A stretch of 64,000 bases of DNA from contig NZ_CAMKGL010000014.1 of the NCBI RefSeq assembly GCF_946227985.1, positions 62,001 to 126,000 of the forward strand, in the 5' to 3' direction. Below are positions 1-11,906 of the stretch, one piece after another. The stretch comes from Serratia quinivorans (GTDB taxonomy: Bacteria > Pseudomonadota > Gammaproteobacteria > Enterobacterales > Enterobacteriaceae). The notes under the pieces were generated by a model that was not told the origin of the DNA, ran no database searches, and saw nothing but the letters and a program-made list of their open reading frames with translations. Numbering within the stretch: position 1 is the stretch's first letter; each line of letters begins with the position of its first letter. A program made the position numbers and the translations under genes.

Positions 1-61
1 CAATTAAATGCAAAAAGGGTTGCAACAAAATGCACGGAGAGTATAGTGCGCTTCCATCGGA

Positions 62-138
<77 letters not shown>

Positions 139-141
139 ACC

Positions 142-162
142 GATATTGCCAGAGGCAATATC
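142..162 (+). other. Spacer hairpin between tRNA copies 1 and 2
   Basis: Perfect inverted repeat with 9-bp arms (GATATTGCC and GGCAATATC) around a 3-nt loop. It starts 4 nt after the CCA end of the first tRNA. A related but different hairpin sits at the same place after copy 2, which suggests a structured processing spacer in the polycistronic tRNA precursor. The processing role is inference. Confidence 0.6.
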
Positions 163-206
163 AAGTAAAGTGTTGGATTCGATGAAAAAAGAAAGTATTA
201 TACGGA

Positions 207-283
<77 letters not shown>

Positions 284-286
284 ACA

Positions 287-306
287 GATACTGTACCAGC
301 GGTATC
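287..306 (+). other. Spacer hairpin between tRNA copies 2 and 3
   Basis: Inverted repeat with GATAC and GTATC outer arms and a partly paired interior. It occupies the same position relative to the CCA end as the hairpin after copy 1. The arm sequences differ from that copy while pairing is kept. Confidence 0.5.
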
Positions 307-347
307 ACATGAAGTGTTGGTTTCGATAATACAAGCATTAAGACGGA

Positions 348-424
<77 letters not shown>

Positions 425-444
425 ATCTTAATGACTACAAATAA

Positions 445-466
445 GCACCTTAACGGGTGTTTTTTT
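445..466 (+). terminator. Terminator of the initiator tRNA operon
   Basis: A short stem (GCACCT pairing with GGGTGT, with wobble pairs) around a TAAC loop is followed by a run of seven T residues. It lies 20 nt after the last tRNA and before the convergent amiC gene. Confidence 0.75.
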
Positions 467-524
467 GTATCTGAAATCCACCAAAAATCGACCGGGCAGC
501 CGCCCAGTCGTTTCTGCATTAGCC

Positions 525-1778
525 TTACCCTCTGCGCGCTACCGCACCACCGTTGGCAAAGTACGCCTTGATACCCGCCAGAATAGATTCCGCCACCTGC
601 TGCTGGAAATGCGTGGTACGCAGCTTGCGTTCTTCTTCGATGTTGCTGATAAACGCCGTCTCTACCAGAATCGAAGGGATGTCCGGCGCTTTCAATACCG
701 CAAAACCGGCCTGATCGACACGATTCTTATGCAAACGGTTTATTTTGCCCATCCGGTTCAGCACTTCCTTACCGAATTTCAGGCTGTCATTGATGGTCGC
801 GGTTTGAATCAGATCAAACATGGTGTGATCCAGATAGCGGTCACCGCTTTTGCTTACGCCGCCGATTTGGTCCGATTCATTTTGGGTCTGCGCCAGGAAT
901 TTCGCTGCCGAACTGGTGGCACCTTTGGTCGACAGCGCAAACACCGATGACCCACGTGCGGCCCGGCTGGTAAAGGCATCGGCGTGGATGGACACAAACA
1001 GGTCGGCACGCTGCTTACGCGCCTTCGCCACCCTCACCTTCAGCGGAATGAAGACGTCTTCATTGCGCGTCATAAACACCTTCATATTCGGCTCACGCTT
1101 GATTAGCGTGCTTAGCCGGCGCGCAATCTGCAATACGATGTCTTTTTCACGCGTTTTGAATTTACCAATTGCCCCGGGATCTTCGCCGCCGTGACCGGGA
1201 TCCAGCATGATGACAATAGGTCTGTCACGCCCTGCCTTACCGGCCTGTGGCGCTTCCGCCGGTAAGGTACGCTCAAGATCGCCCTTGTTGTAATCTTCCA
1301 GTAACGCCAACAGCGGATCATAGTCTTCACCGCTGCCGCCCTTGCTCGGGTACAAATCCATTACCAGACGATTGCGGTATTCCGGCACCGGCGCCAGAGT
1401 AAACATATGCGGGCTGACGCTGCGCTTAAGTTCCAGCACCAACCGAACGGTGTTTTGATCAAACTGACCGACGCGCGCCTGTTTCAGGTAGGGATCGTCG
1501 GCACGAACCTGGCCCACAATGCCCTTCAGCACGCTGTTGAGCTGCACGCCTTCAATATCCACCACCACGCGATCGGGATTGGTCAGCGCAAACTGCTTAT
1601 ATTTCAGTTCAACGTTGGATTCGAGCGTCACCCGGGTATAGGTGGAAGAAGGCCAGACGCGTACGGCAATGACGTGCGATAAAGCAGCGAAACCTGTGCG
1701 ACTCACACTCAGCAACCAGCTTGCGGCAACCCCCTGTAATAAGCGACGGCGGCCCAGATTGTGATTTGAGTTTGGCAT
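525..1778 (-). CDS. amiC: N-acetylmuramoyl-L-alanine amidase AmiC
   Basis: Periplasmic zinc amidase that cleaves the peptide stem from MurNAc to split septal peptidoglycan during daughter-cell separation. The 417-residue product matches E. coli AmiC in length and layout. It has a twin-arginine signal (GRRRLLQG near residues 9-16, then a hydrophobic stretch), an AMIN domain that targets the septum (about 40-140), a linker, and a C-terminal Amidase_3 domain. That domain shows the zinc-site motif [10 protein letters not shown], then SIHADAF and the catalytic-Glu region around VETAFISN. I chose the ATG at 1778 over an upstream in-frame start at 1823 because the Tat motif then sits at the N-terminus as in E. 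coli. It is divergent from argA and ends close to the tRNA operon terminator. Confidence 0.97.
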   Translation of the reverse strand: MPNSNHNLGRRRLLQGVAASWLLSVSRTGFAALSHVIAVRVWPSSTYTRVTLESNVELKYKQFALTNPDRVVVDIEGVQLNSVLKGIVGQVRADDPYLKQARVGQFDQNTVRLVLELKRSVSPHMFTLAPVPEYRNRLVMDLYPSKGGSGEDYDPLLALLEDYNKGDLERTLPAEAPQAGKAGRDRPIVIMLDPGHGGEDPGAIGKFKTREKDIVLQIARRLSTLIKREPNMKVFMTRNEDVFIPLKVRVAKARKQRADLFVSIHADAFTSRAARGSSVFALSTKGATSSAAKFLAQTQNESDQIGGVSKSGDRYLDHTMFDLIQTATINDSLKFGKEVLNRMGKINRLHKNRVDQAGFAVLKAPDIPSILVETAFISNIEEERKLRTTHFQQQVAESILAGIKAYFANGGAVARRG

Positions 1779-1966
1779 GCGGCTCCAGCAGTGGTAACAG
1801 ATTAAAACAGATGAAAAAAACACCAGTTAACAGGAATGCCGAAAACTTTAACCAATCATTCCGACGCTGTCATCAGAAAATCTTTTTATGGTTTTTCAAT
1901 TTATTAACGATTCAGCGCCCCCGGCAAAGAAATAGAGATAATTTCTCACTTGCCATCAGGGCAAGA

Positions 1967-2006
1967 AAAGAATAAAAATACAAAAATATCGTATAAATAT
2001 GCAAAT
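1967..2006 (+). promoter_or_regulatory. Two ARG boxes upstream of argA
   Basis: Two related AT-rich sequences, agaataaaaataca at 1969-1982 and cgtataaatatgca at 1990-2003, are exactly 21 bp apart. That is the spacing of paired 18-bp ArgR operators. They lie immediately before the argA ribosome-binding site, as expected for arginine repression of the first enzyme of the pathway. ArgR binding is inferred from the consensus and spacing. Confidence 0.75.
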
Positions 2007-2017
2007 GAGGTTTGGCC

Positions 2018-3343
2018 GTGAAGGAACGTAGTACAGAGCTGGTCCAAGGATTCCGTCACTCAGTTCCCTATATCAACGCCCACCGTGGCAAGACGTTTGT
2101 CGTTATGCTGGGTGGCGAAGCCATAGAACATGAGAACTTTGCCAACATCGTTAACGACATCGGGCTGCTGCATAGTCTGGGTATTCGTTTAGTCGTGGTC
2201 TATGGCGCGCGGCCGCAGATCGACGTCAATCTGGCGCAGCATAATCTCGAACCAATTTATCACAAGCACACCCGCGTCACCGACGCCCATACGCTGGAGC
2301 TGGTTAAACAGGCTGCGGGGCTGCTGCAACTGGATATCACCGCCCGGCTGTCAATGAGCCTCAACAACACGCCATTGCAGGGCGCGCATATCAACGTGGT
2401 CAGCGGTAACTTTATTATCGCCCAGCCGCTGGGTATTGATGACGGTGTGGACTACTGCCACAGCGGCCGCATCCGCCGTATTGATGAAGAAGCCATTCAC
2501 CGTCAGCTCGACAGCAACGCAATCGTGCTGATTGGCCCGGTGGCCGTTTCCGTCACCGGCGAAAGCTTCAATCTGACTTCGGAAGAAGTGGCAACCCAGT
2601 TGGCCGTCAAGCTGAAGGCAGAGAAAATGATCGGCTTCTGTTCGTCACAGGGGGTCACCAATCAGGAAGGCACCATCATTTCCGAACTGTTCCCCAACGA
2701 CGCGCAAAAACGCATCGAAGAGCTGGAAGAGCATGGCGACTATCATTCCGGCACCGTGCGTTTCCTGCGTGGCGCGGTGAAGGCCTGCCGCAGCGGCGTG
2801 CGCCGCAGCCACCTGATCAGCTATCAGGAAGACGGTGCGCTGGTGCAGGAACTGTTTTCACGCGATGGTATCGGCACCCAGATCGTGATGGAGAGCGCTG
2901 AACAGGTGCGCCGGGCAACGATTAACGATATCGGTGGCATTCTCGAGCTGATCCGTCCGCTTGAGCAACAGGGTATTTTGGTGCGTCGCTCACGTGAGCA
3001 ACTCGAGATGGAGATCGACAAGTTCACCATTATTGAGCGCGATAACCTGACCATCGCTTGCGCAGCGCTGTATCCGTTCCCGGAAGAGAAGATTGGCGAG
3101 ATGGCCTGCGTTGCGGTTCATCCTGATTACCGCAGCTCGTCACGGGGTGAAATGCTGCTTCAACGGGTGGAGAGTCAGGCACGCCAGATGGGCCTGAGTA
3201 AACTGTTTGTGCTGACAACGCGCAGCATCCACTGGTTCCAGGAACGTGGTTTCACGCCAGCGGAAGTCGACGTGCTGCCGGTTGAGAAACAGGCGCTGTA
3301 CAACTACCAACGCCGTTCCAAGATTTTGCTGGCGGATCTGTAA
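2018..3343 (+). CDS. argA: Amino-acid N-acetyltransferase ArgA (N-acetylglutamate synthase)
   Basis: Cytoplasmic enzyme that transfers acetyl from acetyl-CoA to L-glutamate, the first and feedback-inhibited step of arginine biosynthesis. The 441-residue protein has an N-terminal amino-acid-kinase-like domain (about 1-290, with [10 protein letters not shown] and the SVTGESFNL region) and a C-terminal GNAT domain (about 295-430, with [14 protein letters not shown] as the acetyl-CoA loop). Start choice: a TTG at 2012 is open, but the GAGG at 2007-2010 leaves only 1 nt to it. The GTG at 2018 has a 7-nt spacer and aligns with the E. coli N-terminus (VKERxTELV). It is convergent with recD, with a hairpin between them. 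Confidence 0.97.
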   Translation: MKERSTELVQGFRHSVPYINAHRGKTFVVMLGGEAIEHENFANIVNDIGLLHSLGIRLVVVYGARPQIDVNLAQHNLEPIYHKHTRVTDAHTLELVKQAAGLLQLDITARLSMSLNNTPLQGAHINVVSGNFIIAQPLGIDDGVDYCHSGRIRRIDEEAIHRQLDSNAIVLIGPVAVSVTGESFNLTSEEVATQLAVKLKAEKMIGFCSSQGVTNQEGTIISELFPNDAQKRIEELEEHGDYHSGTVRFLRGAVKACRSGVRRSHLISYQEDGALVQELFSRDGIGTQIVMESAEQVRRATINDIGGILELIRPLEQQGILVRRSREQLEMEIDKFTIIERDNLTIACAALYPFPEEKIGEMACVAVHPDYRSSSRGEMLLQRVESQARQMGLSKLFVLTTRSIHWFQERGFTPAEVDVLPVEKQALYNYQRRSKILLADL

Positions 3344-3352
3344 TTGTTGGCA

Positions 3353-3370
3353 GGCGCAGCGTGCTGCGCC
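3353..3370. terminator. Hairpin between convergent argA and recD
   Basis: Perfect 7-bp inverted repeat (GGCGCAG and CTGCGCC) with a CGTG loop in the 36-bp gap between the convergent genes. No long T tract follows on either side, so it may be a weak bidirectional terminator. Confidence 0.5.
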
Positions 3371-3379
3371 CATGAACGC

Positions 3380-5245
3380 TTAAGCCTTGACCTGCAATCG
3401 CTCCGCCAACCCGCTACGGCGCTGGGTCGGGGTGCGGATCGCCCGCATCAAAACCGTATCGATGGCGTACAGAGAAAGCTGCCTGCGAGCGCGGGTGATC
3501 GCGGTGTACACCAGTTCACGGGTCAGCACCGGCAGGAAATGATTGGGCAGCACCAGTACCGTATGGTCAAACTCCGAGCCCTGTGACTTGTGCACCGTCA
3601 TCGCATAAGCGGTTTCATGCGCCGGTAAACGGCTCGGCTGCACCGACTTGATGCTGCCGTCCGGCAGTTGAAAGTGAACACGGAGTTCGCCGCTCTCATC
3701 CCGCAAGGCAATGCCAATATCGCCATTAAACAGCCCCAGAGCGCTGTCATTGCGACCAATCATCACCGGACGGCCGGAATACCAACGCCCAGCGGCTCCC
3801 GGCTTACGCTGGATCAGGCCGGCACGTTGCAGCCCCGTCTCAATGCGTTCATTTAATCCGGCGATGCCGAAAGGCCCCTCTCGCAGCGCGCACAGCACCT
3901 GGAAATGACCGAACGCCGCCAACACCGCCGCGGCGTCCGCCCCTTCGCCCACCAGCCGCAGATAATCACGATAACCCGCCACGCAGGAATCCAACAGCGC
4001 CTGATAGTCTTGCGTTTCCGCCAGTGGATAACCGCTAACGTCAGCGAAACTGCCGCTGAGCGCCGCCATTGCCCGCTTGCCATCGCCAGCGTTCACGGCA
4101 AAGGCCAATTGACCAATGCCCGAATTGGCATCAAAACGGTAGCTTTTGCGCAGCAGACACAAACTGTCGCGCACCGCAGCTTCCGCCAGGGCAGTTTGCC
4201 CCTGCAGCAGGCAGCCGGTCAGCCGAGAAAGTTGCTCCGCACGCGCCACGCTGTAACCTTGCTCGGCAAAGCGGCAAATATCGCCCAGTACCGCCCCGGC
4301 CTCCACTGAAGCCAGTTGATCGCGGTCGCCCAGGAAGATCACCCGTGCCTGAGTGGGCAAGGCGGCAATCAAACGCGCCATCATAGGCAGGTCGACCATG
4401 GAGGCCTCATCGACCACCAGCACGTCCAGATGCAGCCGATTGCCACTGTGATATCGCATACGCTGACTGTTGGGCTGAGCGCCCAGCAGGCGATGCAACG
4501 TGGAAGCTTCAATAGGGAACAACGCACGCTGCTCCGGGGTTAGCGCCAGTTGTTTGCCGGCGCTGCCCAACGATTCGGTTAAACGCGCCGCCGCTTTGCC
4601 GGTAGGCGCCGCCAGTTGAATGCGCAAACGCCGCCCTTCGTCGAGCTGCACCAGCGCCGCCAGCAATTTGGCGACCGTGGTGGTCTTACCGGTGCCCGGT
4701 CCACCCGAAATCACCGCAATACGTCGCGTAGCGGCCACCGCGGCAGCAATTTTCTGCCAGTCGGGTTCATCGGTCGCCTCACCAAATAATTGGTCGAGAA
4801 TGGCACGCAGGTCGGCCTCTTCAACCGCCTGAGGCAGGCTGTCGCTGCTGATGCTGTCACCACGGATAAAGGCGGCAACCTCCCCCTCGCTCTGCCACAT
4901 GCGCTGCAGATACAAGCGCTGCTGTTGTAACACCATCGGCGTCGCGGTGCTGCCGTCGCTCACCGCCGCACTGGCCGACAGCCGCCGTTGCCAACCGGCC
5001 ACATCCAACTGCCCTGCCGCCAACCACACGGCCTGCGCCAGCTCCGGCAGACGTCCGTCAAAAAGGTTTTCCGGCAACAGTTGCTCCAGCATCAGGCAAA
5101 CGTGACCCGCGCCAGCCTCCGCGCTGAGGCAGGCGGCAGCCAGCAGCAACTCAGGCTCATCCGCTCCAGCGACTACGCGGGCGAACTGCAAATCTAGCGG
5201 ACGTAACACGCCAAGCGACTGCGCCTGTTCCAGTAGAGCGATCAT
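3380..5245 (-). CDS. recD: Exodeoxyribonuclease V alpha subunit RecD
   Basis: 5'-3' superfamily 1B helicase motor of RecBCD, which processes double-strand ends for RecA-dependent repair and degrades linear DNA. The 621-residue product is slightly longer than E. coli RecD (608). After an N-terminal RecB-interacting domain it shows Walker [11 protein letters not shown] at residues 181-190, Walker B-type [18 protein letters not shown], and the C-terminal motif [13 protein letters not shown] typical of RecD/TraA helicases. The start codon overlaps the recB stop by 4 nt (ATGA), so the two are translationally coupled. It is the last gene of the ptrA-recB-recD run. Confidence 0.98.
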   Translation of the reverse strand: MIALLEQAQSLGVLRPLDLQFARVVAGADEPELLLAAACLSAEAGAGHVCLMLEQLLPENLFDGRLPELAQAVWLAAGQLDVAGWQRRLSASAAVSDGSTATPMVLQQQRLYLQRMWQSEGEVAAFIRGDSISSDSLPQAVEEADLRAILDQLFGEATDEPDWQKIAAAVAATRRIAVISGGPGTGKTTTVAKLLAALVQLDEGRRLRIQLAAPTGKAAARLTESLGSAGKQLALTPEQRALFPIEASTLHRLLGAQPNSQRMRYHSGNRLHLDVLVVDEASMVDLPMMARLIAALPTQARVIFLGDRDQLASVEAGAVLGDICRFAEQGYSVARAEQLSRLTGCLLQGQTALAEAAVRDSLCLLRKSYRFDANSGIGQLAFAVNAGDGKRAMAALSGSFADVSGYPLAETQDYQALLDSCVAGYRDYLRLVGEGADAAAVLAAFGHFQVLCALREGPFGIAGLNERIETGLQRAGLIQRKPGAAGRWYSGRPVMIGRNDSALGLFNGDIGIALRDESGELRVHFQLPDGSIKSVQPSRLPAHETAYAMTVHKSQGSEFDHTVLVLPNHFLPVLTRELVYTAITRARRQLSLYAIDTVLMRAIRTPTQRRSGLAERLQVKA

Positions 5246-8200
5246 GATGCACCCTCCACCGCAGCGGTTTTACCGCTGAATAACAAATCCATGCCTTCCA
5301 CCAATGGCTCCTGCGGACGGCAGGCAAAAATGCCGTTGCCCGGATGCTGCGCATCCACCCCGCGCAGGAACAGGTAAATCACCCCGCCGAAGTGCCGCTG
5401 ATAATCATAATCCGGCAACCTATGGCGCAGATAACGGTGCAGTGCCAGCGTGTATAGCTGGTACTGCAAATCGTAACGATGTTCCGCCATCGCCTGCTCC
5501 ATCGCCGGTTGGGTATAGGCACTGCTGTCTTCGCCCAACCAGTTGGATTTGTAGTCCAGCAGGTAATATTTCCCCTGCCAGCAGAACACCAGGTCGATAA
5601 ATCCTTTCAGCATCCCCTGCACCTGCTGGAAATCCAACTCAGGACAGCGGGCAGAAAGCGGATCGTAGCTTTTCACCAGCTTATCCAACTCACGCGCCTG
5701 CAACAGCTGCTCGATCGGCAGATAAAACTGCAGCTCAGCCTGCTTATGCTGCGGGGCCAGCGCCGACAAAGCGACGCCGGTATCATTAAGCGGGGTATTC
5801 AACAGCACCTGCATCCACGCCAGCAGTATCGGTTGCCAGTGTTCGCCAAATCCTTGCTGTTGCAACTGCTCCAGCAACCACGCCTCATCGAGGGGTTGGG
5901 TAAAGTCGATCGTTTCAAACAGGCTGTGCAAGAAGGTTCCCGGACCGGCGCCACGAGGAAAAGTATGCGGTGTGAGCGCTGGCTCACTGTCCTGCGCTTG
6001 CTCACCGGCGGCATCAACATCCAACCGCGGCAACAAATCCTGCATCAGGCTCGTGCCGTGCTGCTGCAGACCGGTATAGCTGGTCACCCGCCAGAAATCC
6101 TGCACCTGACGCGAGAAGTGTTTCGCCGCCAGTTCGGTCAAGTCTGGCGTCTGCGGTTGCCAGGGCTGCTCGTCCAGGCTTTCAACCAGCGATAGCGCAA
6201 CGCCATCGACGGCCAGCCGTTGCAGACATTGCTGCAGATAAGCCGCATCGCCGACCTGGCCGGCCTGCACCAGATAGCCCAGCGCACTACGGTGTAAATC
6301 GCTATCACCCTGTTTCTTGCGGGTCCCCTGAATCAAGGGTGCAATGCCGATACTGCAGTGGTATACCGAACGGGTCAGCGCGACATACAACAGGCGCAGA
6401 TCTTCCGCCAGCCGCTCCTCCTCCGCCCACTCGATACTTTGCTCATCGGCGTTGAGGTCAAGCAGGGCCTGGAAACTGTGGCGATCGTGATACAGCACCT
6501 GCTGCTGCTGGCGAAAATTACCGACGAACGGCAGCCATACCAGGTCGAACTCCAGCCCTTTGGATTTATGGATGGTGATCACCTGCACCAAATGGCGGTC
6601 GCTTTCCAGCCGTAGCTGCTGGTTGTCGGACTGCCGATTGGGCTGAGAAATCTGCTGCGCCAACCAACGCACCAGCGCATGCTCGCTGTCGAGCTGTGCA
6701 GAGGCTTCCTGCAATAGCTCGCCCAAATGCATCACGTCGGTCAACCGGCGCTCACCGCCGAGGCTGGCCAACAGGTTTTCTGCCAGATGGCGCTGATTCA
6801 TCACCTCACGCAGCATCGGCAACACGCCGCGGCGCAGCCACAGCGTACGATATTTGTCGAACTCATTGACCAGCGCATCCCAGGCACGCTCATCCCGATT
6901 CAATCCGTCCAACGTTGGGGCATCCAGCCCCATCAGCCCGGTAGCCATGGCACTGCGCAGCGTACGTTCCTGCTCCGGCGCCAACACGGCCTGCAGCAGC
7001 CACAGCAAATCCTTGGCTTCTGGCGTATCGAACACGCTGTCGCGGTTGGACAGATAAACCGAAGGTATCGCCAGCGCACTCAGGGCGTCGCGCACTAATG
7101 CCGCCTCATTGCGGCTGCGCACCAGCACGGTAATGTCTGACGCCTCTACCGCCCGCCGCTCCTCGCCGTCGACCAGCCAGGCCTGGCGGTTTTGCCCGGC
7201 GCTGAGCCAGTCGCGGATTTGCGTGGCGCACAGGCGTGCCATTAATTGTTGGTACTCACTAACGCCGACACCTTCCCCCTGCTGCAGCCAGAACTGCATT
7301 GCCGGTTGCGGCTGGTTTTGCAGCTCAAACGCCAGCCCCCGATTTTTCTCGGCGGCGACCACCTCAATAAAGGGAATATGGCCGAACAGGAAAGGTTTTT
7401 CCACCTGCGCAAACAGATGGTTAACGCTGTCCACCATCGCCGGAGAGGAACGCCAGTTGGTTTCGAGCGTGTAGTGGGCGCTTACCTCTGAACGAGCGCG
7501 CATATAGGTAAAGATATCGGCACCGCGGAAAGCGTAAATTGCCTGCTTGGGATCGCCGATCAGCAGCAGGCCGCATTCCGGCCTGCCGACATAGAGTTTT
7601 TGGAAGATGCGGTATTGCTGTGGATCGGTATCCTGGAATTCATCGATCATCGCCACCGGGTAGCGCTGGCGGATCGCCTGTGCCAAACGTTCACCACCGT
7701 CACTCTGCAATGCACTGTCCAGCCGACTTAACAGGTCGTCAAAACCCAGTTCAGCCCGCTGGCGTTTCTCCTGCTGAATGGTCAATCGTATCTCGCTCAG
7801 CGCCCGCGCCATGATCAAATCACGCAGTGTCAGCGGTTCATCGAACAGTTCGTCGATTGCCGCGAACAATGCATGGTGCGGCGGTTCGCCTTTTTTGGTT
7901 TTCTCCAACAGTACCGACTGACGGAATTTATCCAACTCCTTCGGCAGCTGATAGTCCTGGGTTTCCAGTACGACCCATTCACCGACTTTGTGCAGCCAGT
8001 TAGGCAGGTGCTTGCTGCTGTAACTGCGCTTATCAACGCCGGACTGGCTGATCAACGCCTCCAGTTCGTCCGCCGCGGCCAGCCATTGCGCTTTGATGGC
8101 GTCAATACGCGCCACGATCTGCTCATGGCGTATCAGCACCGTTTCTTCATCCTTCGGCGGCCGACGCAGCATGGGTGCTTCGCCATGCAGATAGCCGGAA

Positions 8201-8793
8201 AGATCGGCCAGCAGCGCTTCCGGCCCGCTCCACTCCTGGCTCACCGCCCGGGCAACGCCAATCGGTAACGGATAACAATGGCGACGCCAAAAGTCAGCAC
8301 AGGCCTGACGGCGCAGCGGCAGTTCATCCTGCACCAGCGTTTGCTCAAACAGAATGCCGGACTCGAAGGCGTTGTGGGTCAGCATGCGCTGGCAAAAACC
8401 GTGGATGGTGTAGATTGCCGCTTCGTCCATCTGCCGTTCGGCGGCCAGCAGCTGCGCGGCAGCATCCGGCAGATCGTCTATCTCCGCCATTAACGAAACA
8501 AATAATGGGTCTTTACTGCTGCCACGCACGCAGGCAATACGTAACCCATGGATATTGCTGCGGATACGCCCACGCAGCTCCTCGGTAGCGGCCTCGGTAA
8601 AGGTCACCACCAGGATCTCCTCTACCGTCAGCGGCCGGGGAAAGGCCGCTGCCTGGCCCAGGCCAAGCAGCAGGCGCAGATACAGCGCACCGATGGTAAA
8701 GGTTTTACCGGTCCCCGCCGACGCTTCTATCAGCCGCTCGCCAAACAGCGGTAACGTTAGCGGATCAAGTCGCTGCGGGGCGGTCTCTGTCAT
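5242..8793 (-). CDS. recB: Exodeoxyribonuclease V beta subunit RecB
   Basis: 3'-5' UvrD-family helicase plus nuclease subunit of RecBCD; it also loads RecA. The 1183 residues match E. coli RecB (1180). Walker [11 protein letters not shown] is near residues 23-32, and [12 protein letters not shown] and [12 protein letters not shown] are helicase motifs II and [12 protein letters not shown] and LLYVALTRS mark the C-terminal helicase motifs. The nuclease domain near the C-terminus shows GFIDLVF followed by [10 protein letters not shown], the Asp...Asp-x-Lys metal site shared by RecB-family nucleases. The start overlaps the ptrA stop by 4 nt. Chi recognition lies mainly in RecC, encoded upstream of ptrA. 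Confidence 0.98.
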   Translation of the reverse strand: MTETAPQRLDPLTLPLFGERLIEASAGTGKTFTIGALYLRLLLGLGQAAAFPRPLTVEEILVVTFTEAATEELRGRIRSNIHGLRIACVRGSSKDPLFVSLMAEIDDLPDAAAQLLAAERQMDEAAIYTIHGFCQRMLTHNAFESGILFEQTLVQDELPLRRQACADFWRRHCYPLPIGVARAVSQEWSGPEALLADLSGYLHGEAPMLRRPPKDEETVLIRHEQIVARIDAIKAQWLAAADELEALISQSGVDKRSYSSKHLPNWLHKVGEWVVLETQDYQLPKELDKFRQSVLLEKTKKGEPPHHALFAAIDELFDEPLTLRDLIMARALSEIRLTIQQEKRQRAELGFDDLLSRLDSALQSDGGERLAQAIRQRYPVAMIDEFQDTDPQQYRIFQKLYVGRPECGLLLIGDPKQAIYAFRGADIFTYMRARSEVSAHYTLETNWRSSPAMVDSVNHLFAQVEKPFLFGHIPFIEVVAAEKNRGLAFELQNQPQPAMQFWLQQGEGVGVSEYQQLMARLCATQIRDWLSAGQNRQAWLVDGEERRAVEASDITVLVRSRNEAALVRDALSALAIPSVYLSNRDSVFDTPEAKDLLWLLQAVLAPEQERTLRSAMATGLMGLDAPTLDGLNRDERAWDALVNEFDKYRTLWLRRGVLPMLREVMNQRHLAENLLASLGGERRLTDVMHLGELLQEASAQLDSEHALVRWLAQQISQPNRQSDNQQLRLESDRHLVQVITIHKSKGLEFDLVWLPFVGNFRQQQQVLYHDRHSFQALLDLNADEQSIEWAEEERLAEDLRLLYVALTRSVYHCSIGIAPLIQGTRKKQGDSDLHRSALGYLVQAGQVGDAAYLQQCLQRLAVDGVALSLVESLDEQPWQPQTPDLTELAAKHFSRQVQDFWRVTSYTGLQQHGTSLMQDLLPRLDVDAAGEQAQDSEPALTPHTFPRGAGPGTFLHSLFETIDFTQPLDEAWLLEQLQQQGFGEHWQPILLAWMQVLLNTPLNDTGVALSALAPQHKQAELQFYLPIEQLLQARELDKLVKSYDPLSARCPELDFQQVQGMLKGFIDLVFCWQGKYYLLDYKSNWLGEDSSAYTQPAMEQAMAEHRYDLQYQLYTLALHRYLRHRLPDYDYQRHFGGVIYLFLRGVDAQHPGNGIFACRPQEPLVEGMDLLFSGKTAAVEGAS

Positions 8794-11684
8794 GGCGTCG
8801 CCACCTTACGCGGCAGGGTTTTCTGCAGCGCAGAGGCGTTTGGATAAGTTACCCAGTTCGGCTGCACGGCGTAATCCGCCTTCTCTTGCCCACTGCCACT
8901 CACCTGCGACAGCACCGCCAGCCCCTGCGGCTTAATCACCGCCTGGTGGAAATAATCCGCCAGTTTGGTCGGCGTCAACTGCTTGATCTGCTCAATCAGC
9001 TTATGACGAGTATCAAATGCGAAGTTGCCACGGTCGAAGTCATTGGAGAAACGGCCGGCTTCTTCGCTCAGGGTTTGCGGGCGCTGCTTCAGTTCGTTGA
9101 TCATCGCCTGCTTATACTGCTCGAAGTCCGCTTCTTTCATCTCGCGCAGGCGTTTCTCGGTTTTCGGGTAGAAATCCTGATAGCGCTGATACAGGTAAGC
9201 CGGTTGCTTGCTGTTGCTTTGCAGCAGGAAACCAATCCCCCACTGACGGCCGACGGACATCGGGAAAGCAAACACCGCGTAGCCCAGCTGTTCCTGAGTA
9301 CGCAGTTGGCTGTAGAACCATGGCTGGATAATTTGACCAAGCAGCGAGCTGTAAGCCATGCCGGTCACTTCGTCGTAGCCGGTCGGCACATACACCGCCG
9401 CCAGCGCCGAGTCAGTGCTGCTGCCTGCCCGCTGCAGATTGGCCAGTTGGCTTTTAGTCACTTCAACGTCTTCGCCGTGCCACCATTCAATACCGGTACA
9501 ACCCAGACGGTGTTTCAGCGTTGAAGCCAGAGTATCCACCTGCTGCTTGCTCATATTACCCACCACCAACAACTCCGGCGTCGCCTCGGCCAGCAGGCTG
9601 TCACGGTAGGCCAGCACGTCTTTCAGCGTCAGGGTTTTCAGCACCTCACGGCGCTCGCTGCGTTCGGAATAAGGCACACGGGAAACCATCTGCACCGGCT
9701 GGATAGCCAGTTCAAAGGCTTTGCCCTTCTCGGCAGAATCCAGCTGTTCCAGATACCAGGATTTGGCCTGCGCCAGTTGATCTTCGGTCGGTGTAAAGCT
9801 GGAGTAGCCCTCGATCAGTGAGGTCAGCAATTGCGGCAGACGCTGGGTAAAGCCGTTGGCGTTGAACTCAAGACCGTTGTTCGGCGAGGTTGAGAAACTC
9901 AGCCCGCCAACCGAAGCCTGGTAGCTCAGTTGATCCAGAGAAATCCCGGCCAAATAGTCAGTCAAAGAGAACAACACCTGGTTGCGTGCAGAATCCATGG
10001 TTTTTGCATTGCGGAACGCCACTGTGACGTCAGCCTTCGGCTCGTCGGCAAAGTAACGGCTCGGCATATACAACACGCGCAGGCCCGGTTGGTCGACCAC
10101 CACCTCAGGTTTTTTAAACTCGTGCGAAGGTTTGGTCAGGCTGAAATCATCAGGAATATACGGGTTCAGCGTGGGCAACGACAGGCTGATCCCTTTACCC
10201 AGTTGCTGCCACTGCTCAAAGCGCTGCGGGGTGATTTTATCGACCTGATACGGCGCATTGACGAAGTAGGCCATCTTGTTATGCGGCTCATTCGGGCTAA
10301 CGAACCAGATACGCGCATTTTGTGGCGTCATGGCGTCCAGACGTTCGGCAATGGCCTTGGCGTCATAGCGGTCGGCCAGATAAGGCGAATCCAGCGTATG
10401 TTCGACCGGTACGCGCAGCATGGTATCCACCAGCCATTCGATGTAGTCCATATCACGGGTGATAGACGGATAACGGAAATCCAGATTCAGTACGTGGGAA
10501 ATCTCATCAAAATAGCTTTGCTTGATGCCCTCGCTACGCAACATTTTCAGGTAGTTGAAGATGGCCGCAACCACTTCGTCACGCTTGGCCAGGCCTTTAT
10601 CGGTCAGCGAGACGCTGATCGAGAATACGCCGCCGTTGCGATCGACCATAGGATCGGCGCCGGCATTGATGGCATCCGCCAACCCCTGCTTCTGCAGCCA
10701 GTCAGACAGGGTATTTTGGCTGCGGTTGCCAATCAGGTAACTGATGTAGGTGTCGGTCTTGCTGCGGAATTCGGCACTGTTGTTGTCGATGCGGAATTCT
10801 ACTTTCAACTGTTTGCGCGGCTGGGCCGGCACATAATGAATAATGATGCCCTGCTGTTCAGGGGTGACCGCCGGGACTGTGATCGGCGGTACGCTGGCGT
10901 CTCGGTTTGGGACCTTGCCAAAGGTTTTGACTGCCAGTTCAGCCAGTTCCGGCAATGGCTGGTTGCTGTACAGCACCCCCATCATCAGATTGGCAGAATA
11001 ATAACGTTGGTAGAATGCCGTCAGCTCATCGTGCAGCTTGCTGCCCGGCTTGTCTTTTAAGGTATCGAGGTTGCCGCCTGAGAAACGCGCGCTCGGGTGA
11101 GCCGGATTCAGCGTTTCCGCCCCGACCTGCGCCATACGCATACCGTCACGTGAGCGCGCCATCGTCAGTTCGGCGTTGACCGCATTACGTTCACGATCGG
11201 CATTGCCCGGATCCAGCAGCGGCTCGGCGATGGCGTCCGCCATGCGGTCTACCGCCGGGGCCAGCGCGTCGTTTTCCACTTCCAGATAGAACGCGGTGCG
11301 GTAAGACGCGGTGCTGGCGTTATGGCTGCCACCGTGCTTCTTCAGGAACTCCGACAGGTTTTCGGGTTGCGGATAACGCTTGGAACCCATCAGTACCATG
11401 TGCTCCAGGTAGTGCGCTAACCCAAGCTGAGTGTTCGGATCTTCCAACGAGCCAACCGGCAGTGCCAGCGCCGCCAGTGATTTCGGCGCCTGAGCATCGG
11501 AAACCAACAGCACGGTCATGCCGTTCGTCAGCTTGATCGCCTGGTACTGGCGCGGATCGTGATCGCTTTTATTGATCTTCTCCGCCAGTGGTTGCCATCC
11601 CTGTGCGGCCCAGCTCAACGGCGCCCAAAACATAACCACTAATACTAACCCGGTGATGCGGGCCAACTGTCTGCGCATATCCAA
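8790..11684 (-). CDS. ptrA: Protease III (pitrilysin)
   Basis: Periplasmic zinc metallopeptidase of the M16/insulinase family that degrades small proteins and peptides such as insulin B chain in vitro. The 964 residues match E. coli PtrA (962). There is a cleavable signal peptide (about 1-27, hydrophobic, ending near WAAQ). The inverted zinc motif HYLEH is at residues 91-95, with the downstream ERNAVNAE segment supplying the third ligand. The rest is the four-lobed M16 scaffold, including FDRGNFAFD in the last lobe. It sits between recC and recB as in E. coli, a long-noted but unexplained linkage, and its stop overlaps the recB start. Confidence 0.97.
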   Translation of the reverse strand: MDMRRQLARITGLVLVVMFWAPLSWAAQGWQPLAEKINKSDHDPRQYQAIKLTNGMTVLLVSDAQAPKSLAALALPVGSLEDPNTQLGLAHYLEHMVLMGSKRYPQPENLSEFLKKHGGSHNASTASYRTAFYLEVENDALAPAVDRMADAIAEPLLDPGNADRERNAVNAELTMARSRDGMRMAQVGAETLNPAHPSARFSGGNLDTLKDKPGSKLHDELTAFYQRYYSANLMMGVLYSNQPLPELAELAVKTFGKVPNRDASVPPITVPAVTPEQQGIIIHYVPAQPRKQLKVEFRIDNNSAEFRSKTDTYISYLIGNRSQNTLSDWLQKQGLADAINAGADPMVDRNGGVFSISVSLTDKGLAKRDEVVAAIFNYLKMLRSEGIKQSYFDEISHVLNLDFRYPSITRDMDYIEWLVDTMLRVPVEHTLDSPYLADRYDAKAIAERLDAMTPQNARIWFVSPNEPHNKMAYFVNAPYQVDKITPQRFEQWQQLGKGISLSLPTLNPYIPDDFSLTKPSHEFKKPEVVVDQPGLRVLYMPSRYFADEPKADVTVAFRNAKTMDSARNQVLFSLTDYLAGISLDQLSYQASVGGLSFSTSPNNGLEFNANGFTQRLPQLLTSLIEGYSSFTPTEDQLAQAKSWYLEQLDSAEKGKAFELAIQPVQMVSRVPYSERSERREVLKTLTLKDVLAYRDSLLAEATPELLVVGNMSKQQVDTLASTLKHRLGCTGIEWWHGEDVEVTKSQLANLQRAGSSTDSALAAVYVPTGYDEVTGMAYSSLLGQIIQPWFYSQLRTQEQLGYAVFAFPMSVGRQWGIGFLLQSNSKQPAYLYQRYQDFYPKTEKRLREMKEADFEQYKQAMINELKQRPQTLSEEAGRFSNDFDRGNFAFDTRHKLIEQIKQLTPTKLADYFHQAVIKPQGLAVLSQVSGSGQEKADYAVQPNWVTYPNASALQKTLPRKVATP

Positions 11685-11760
11685 AATGAACCCCTATTCA
11701 GACGCCGTCGCGCCACATCCCTGACGTTGACGGCGTACATCAAAACAACACATCAAAATC

Positions 11761-11808
11761 TATACCCTATGAATTTCAAGCTGCAGCTTGAAAGGCGACG
11801 GGTCTATA
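11761..11808. repeat. Miniature palindromic repeat, copy A (48 bp)
   Basis: Terminal sequences tataccctatgaat and cgacgggtctata flank a perfect 20-bp palindrome whose centre is CTGCAG. The ends match those of the two longer repeats at 29,770 and 37,131, with the interior missing. It lies in the 222-bp ptrA-recC gap. The rest of that gap contains no gene I can support. Confidence 0.75.
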
Positions 11809-11906
11809 TGCCTGTACGTTATGTAAGACCGGGACTAACCCCGATAGTTGAATATAACCTTGATTATTTTTACCACCTCAGGGCAATCAGTACCACCGGG
11901 GGATTG

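Noticed and set aside
525-11684. Many open frames over 100 codons opposite amiC, recD, recB and ptrA
   Set aside because: They are antisense shadows in GC-rich coding DNA, lacking ribosome-binding sites and family motifs.
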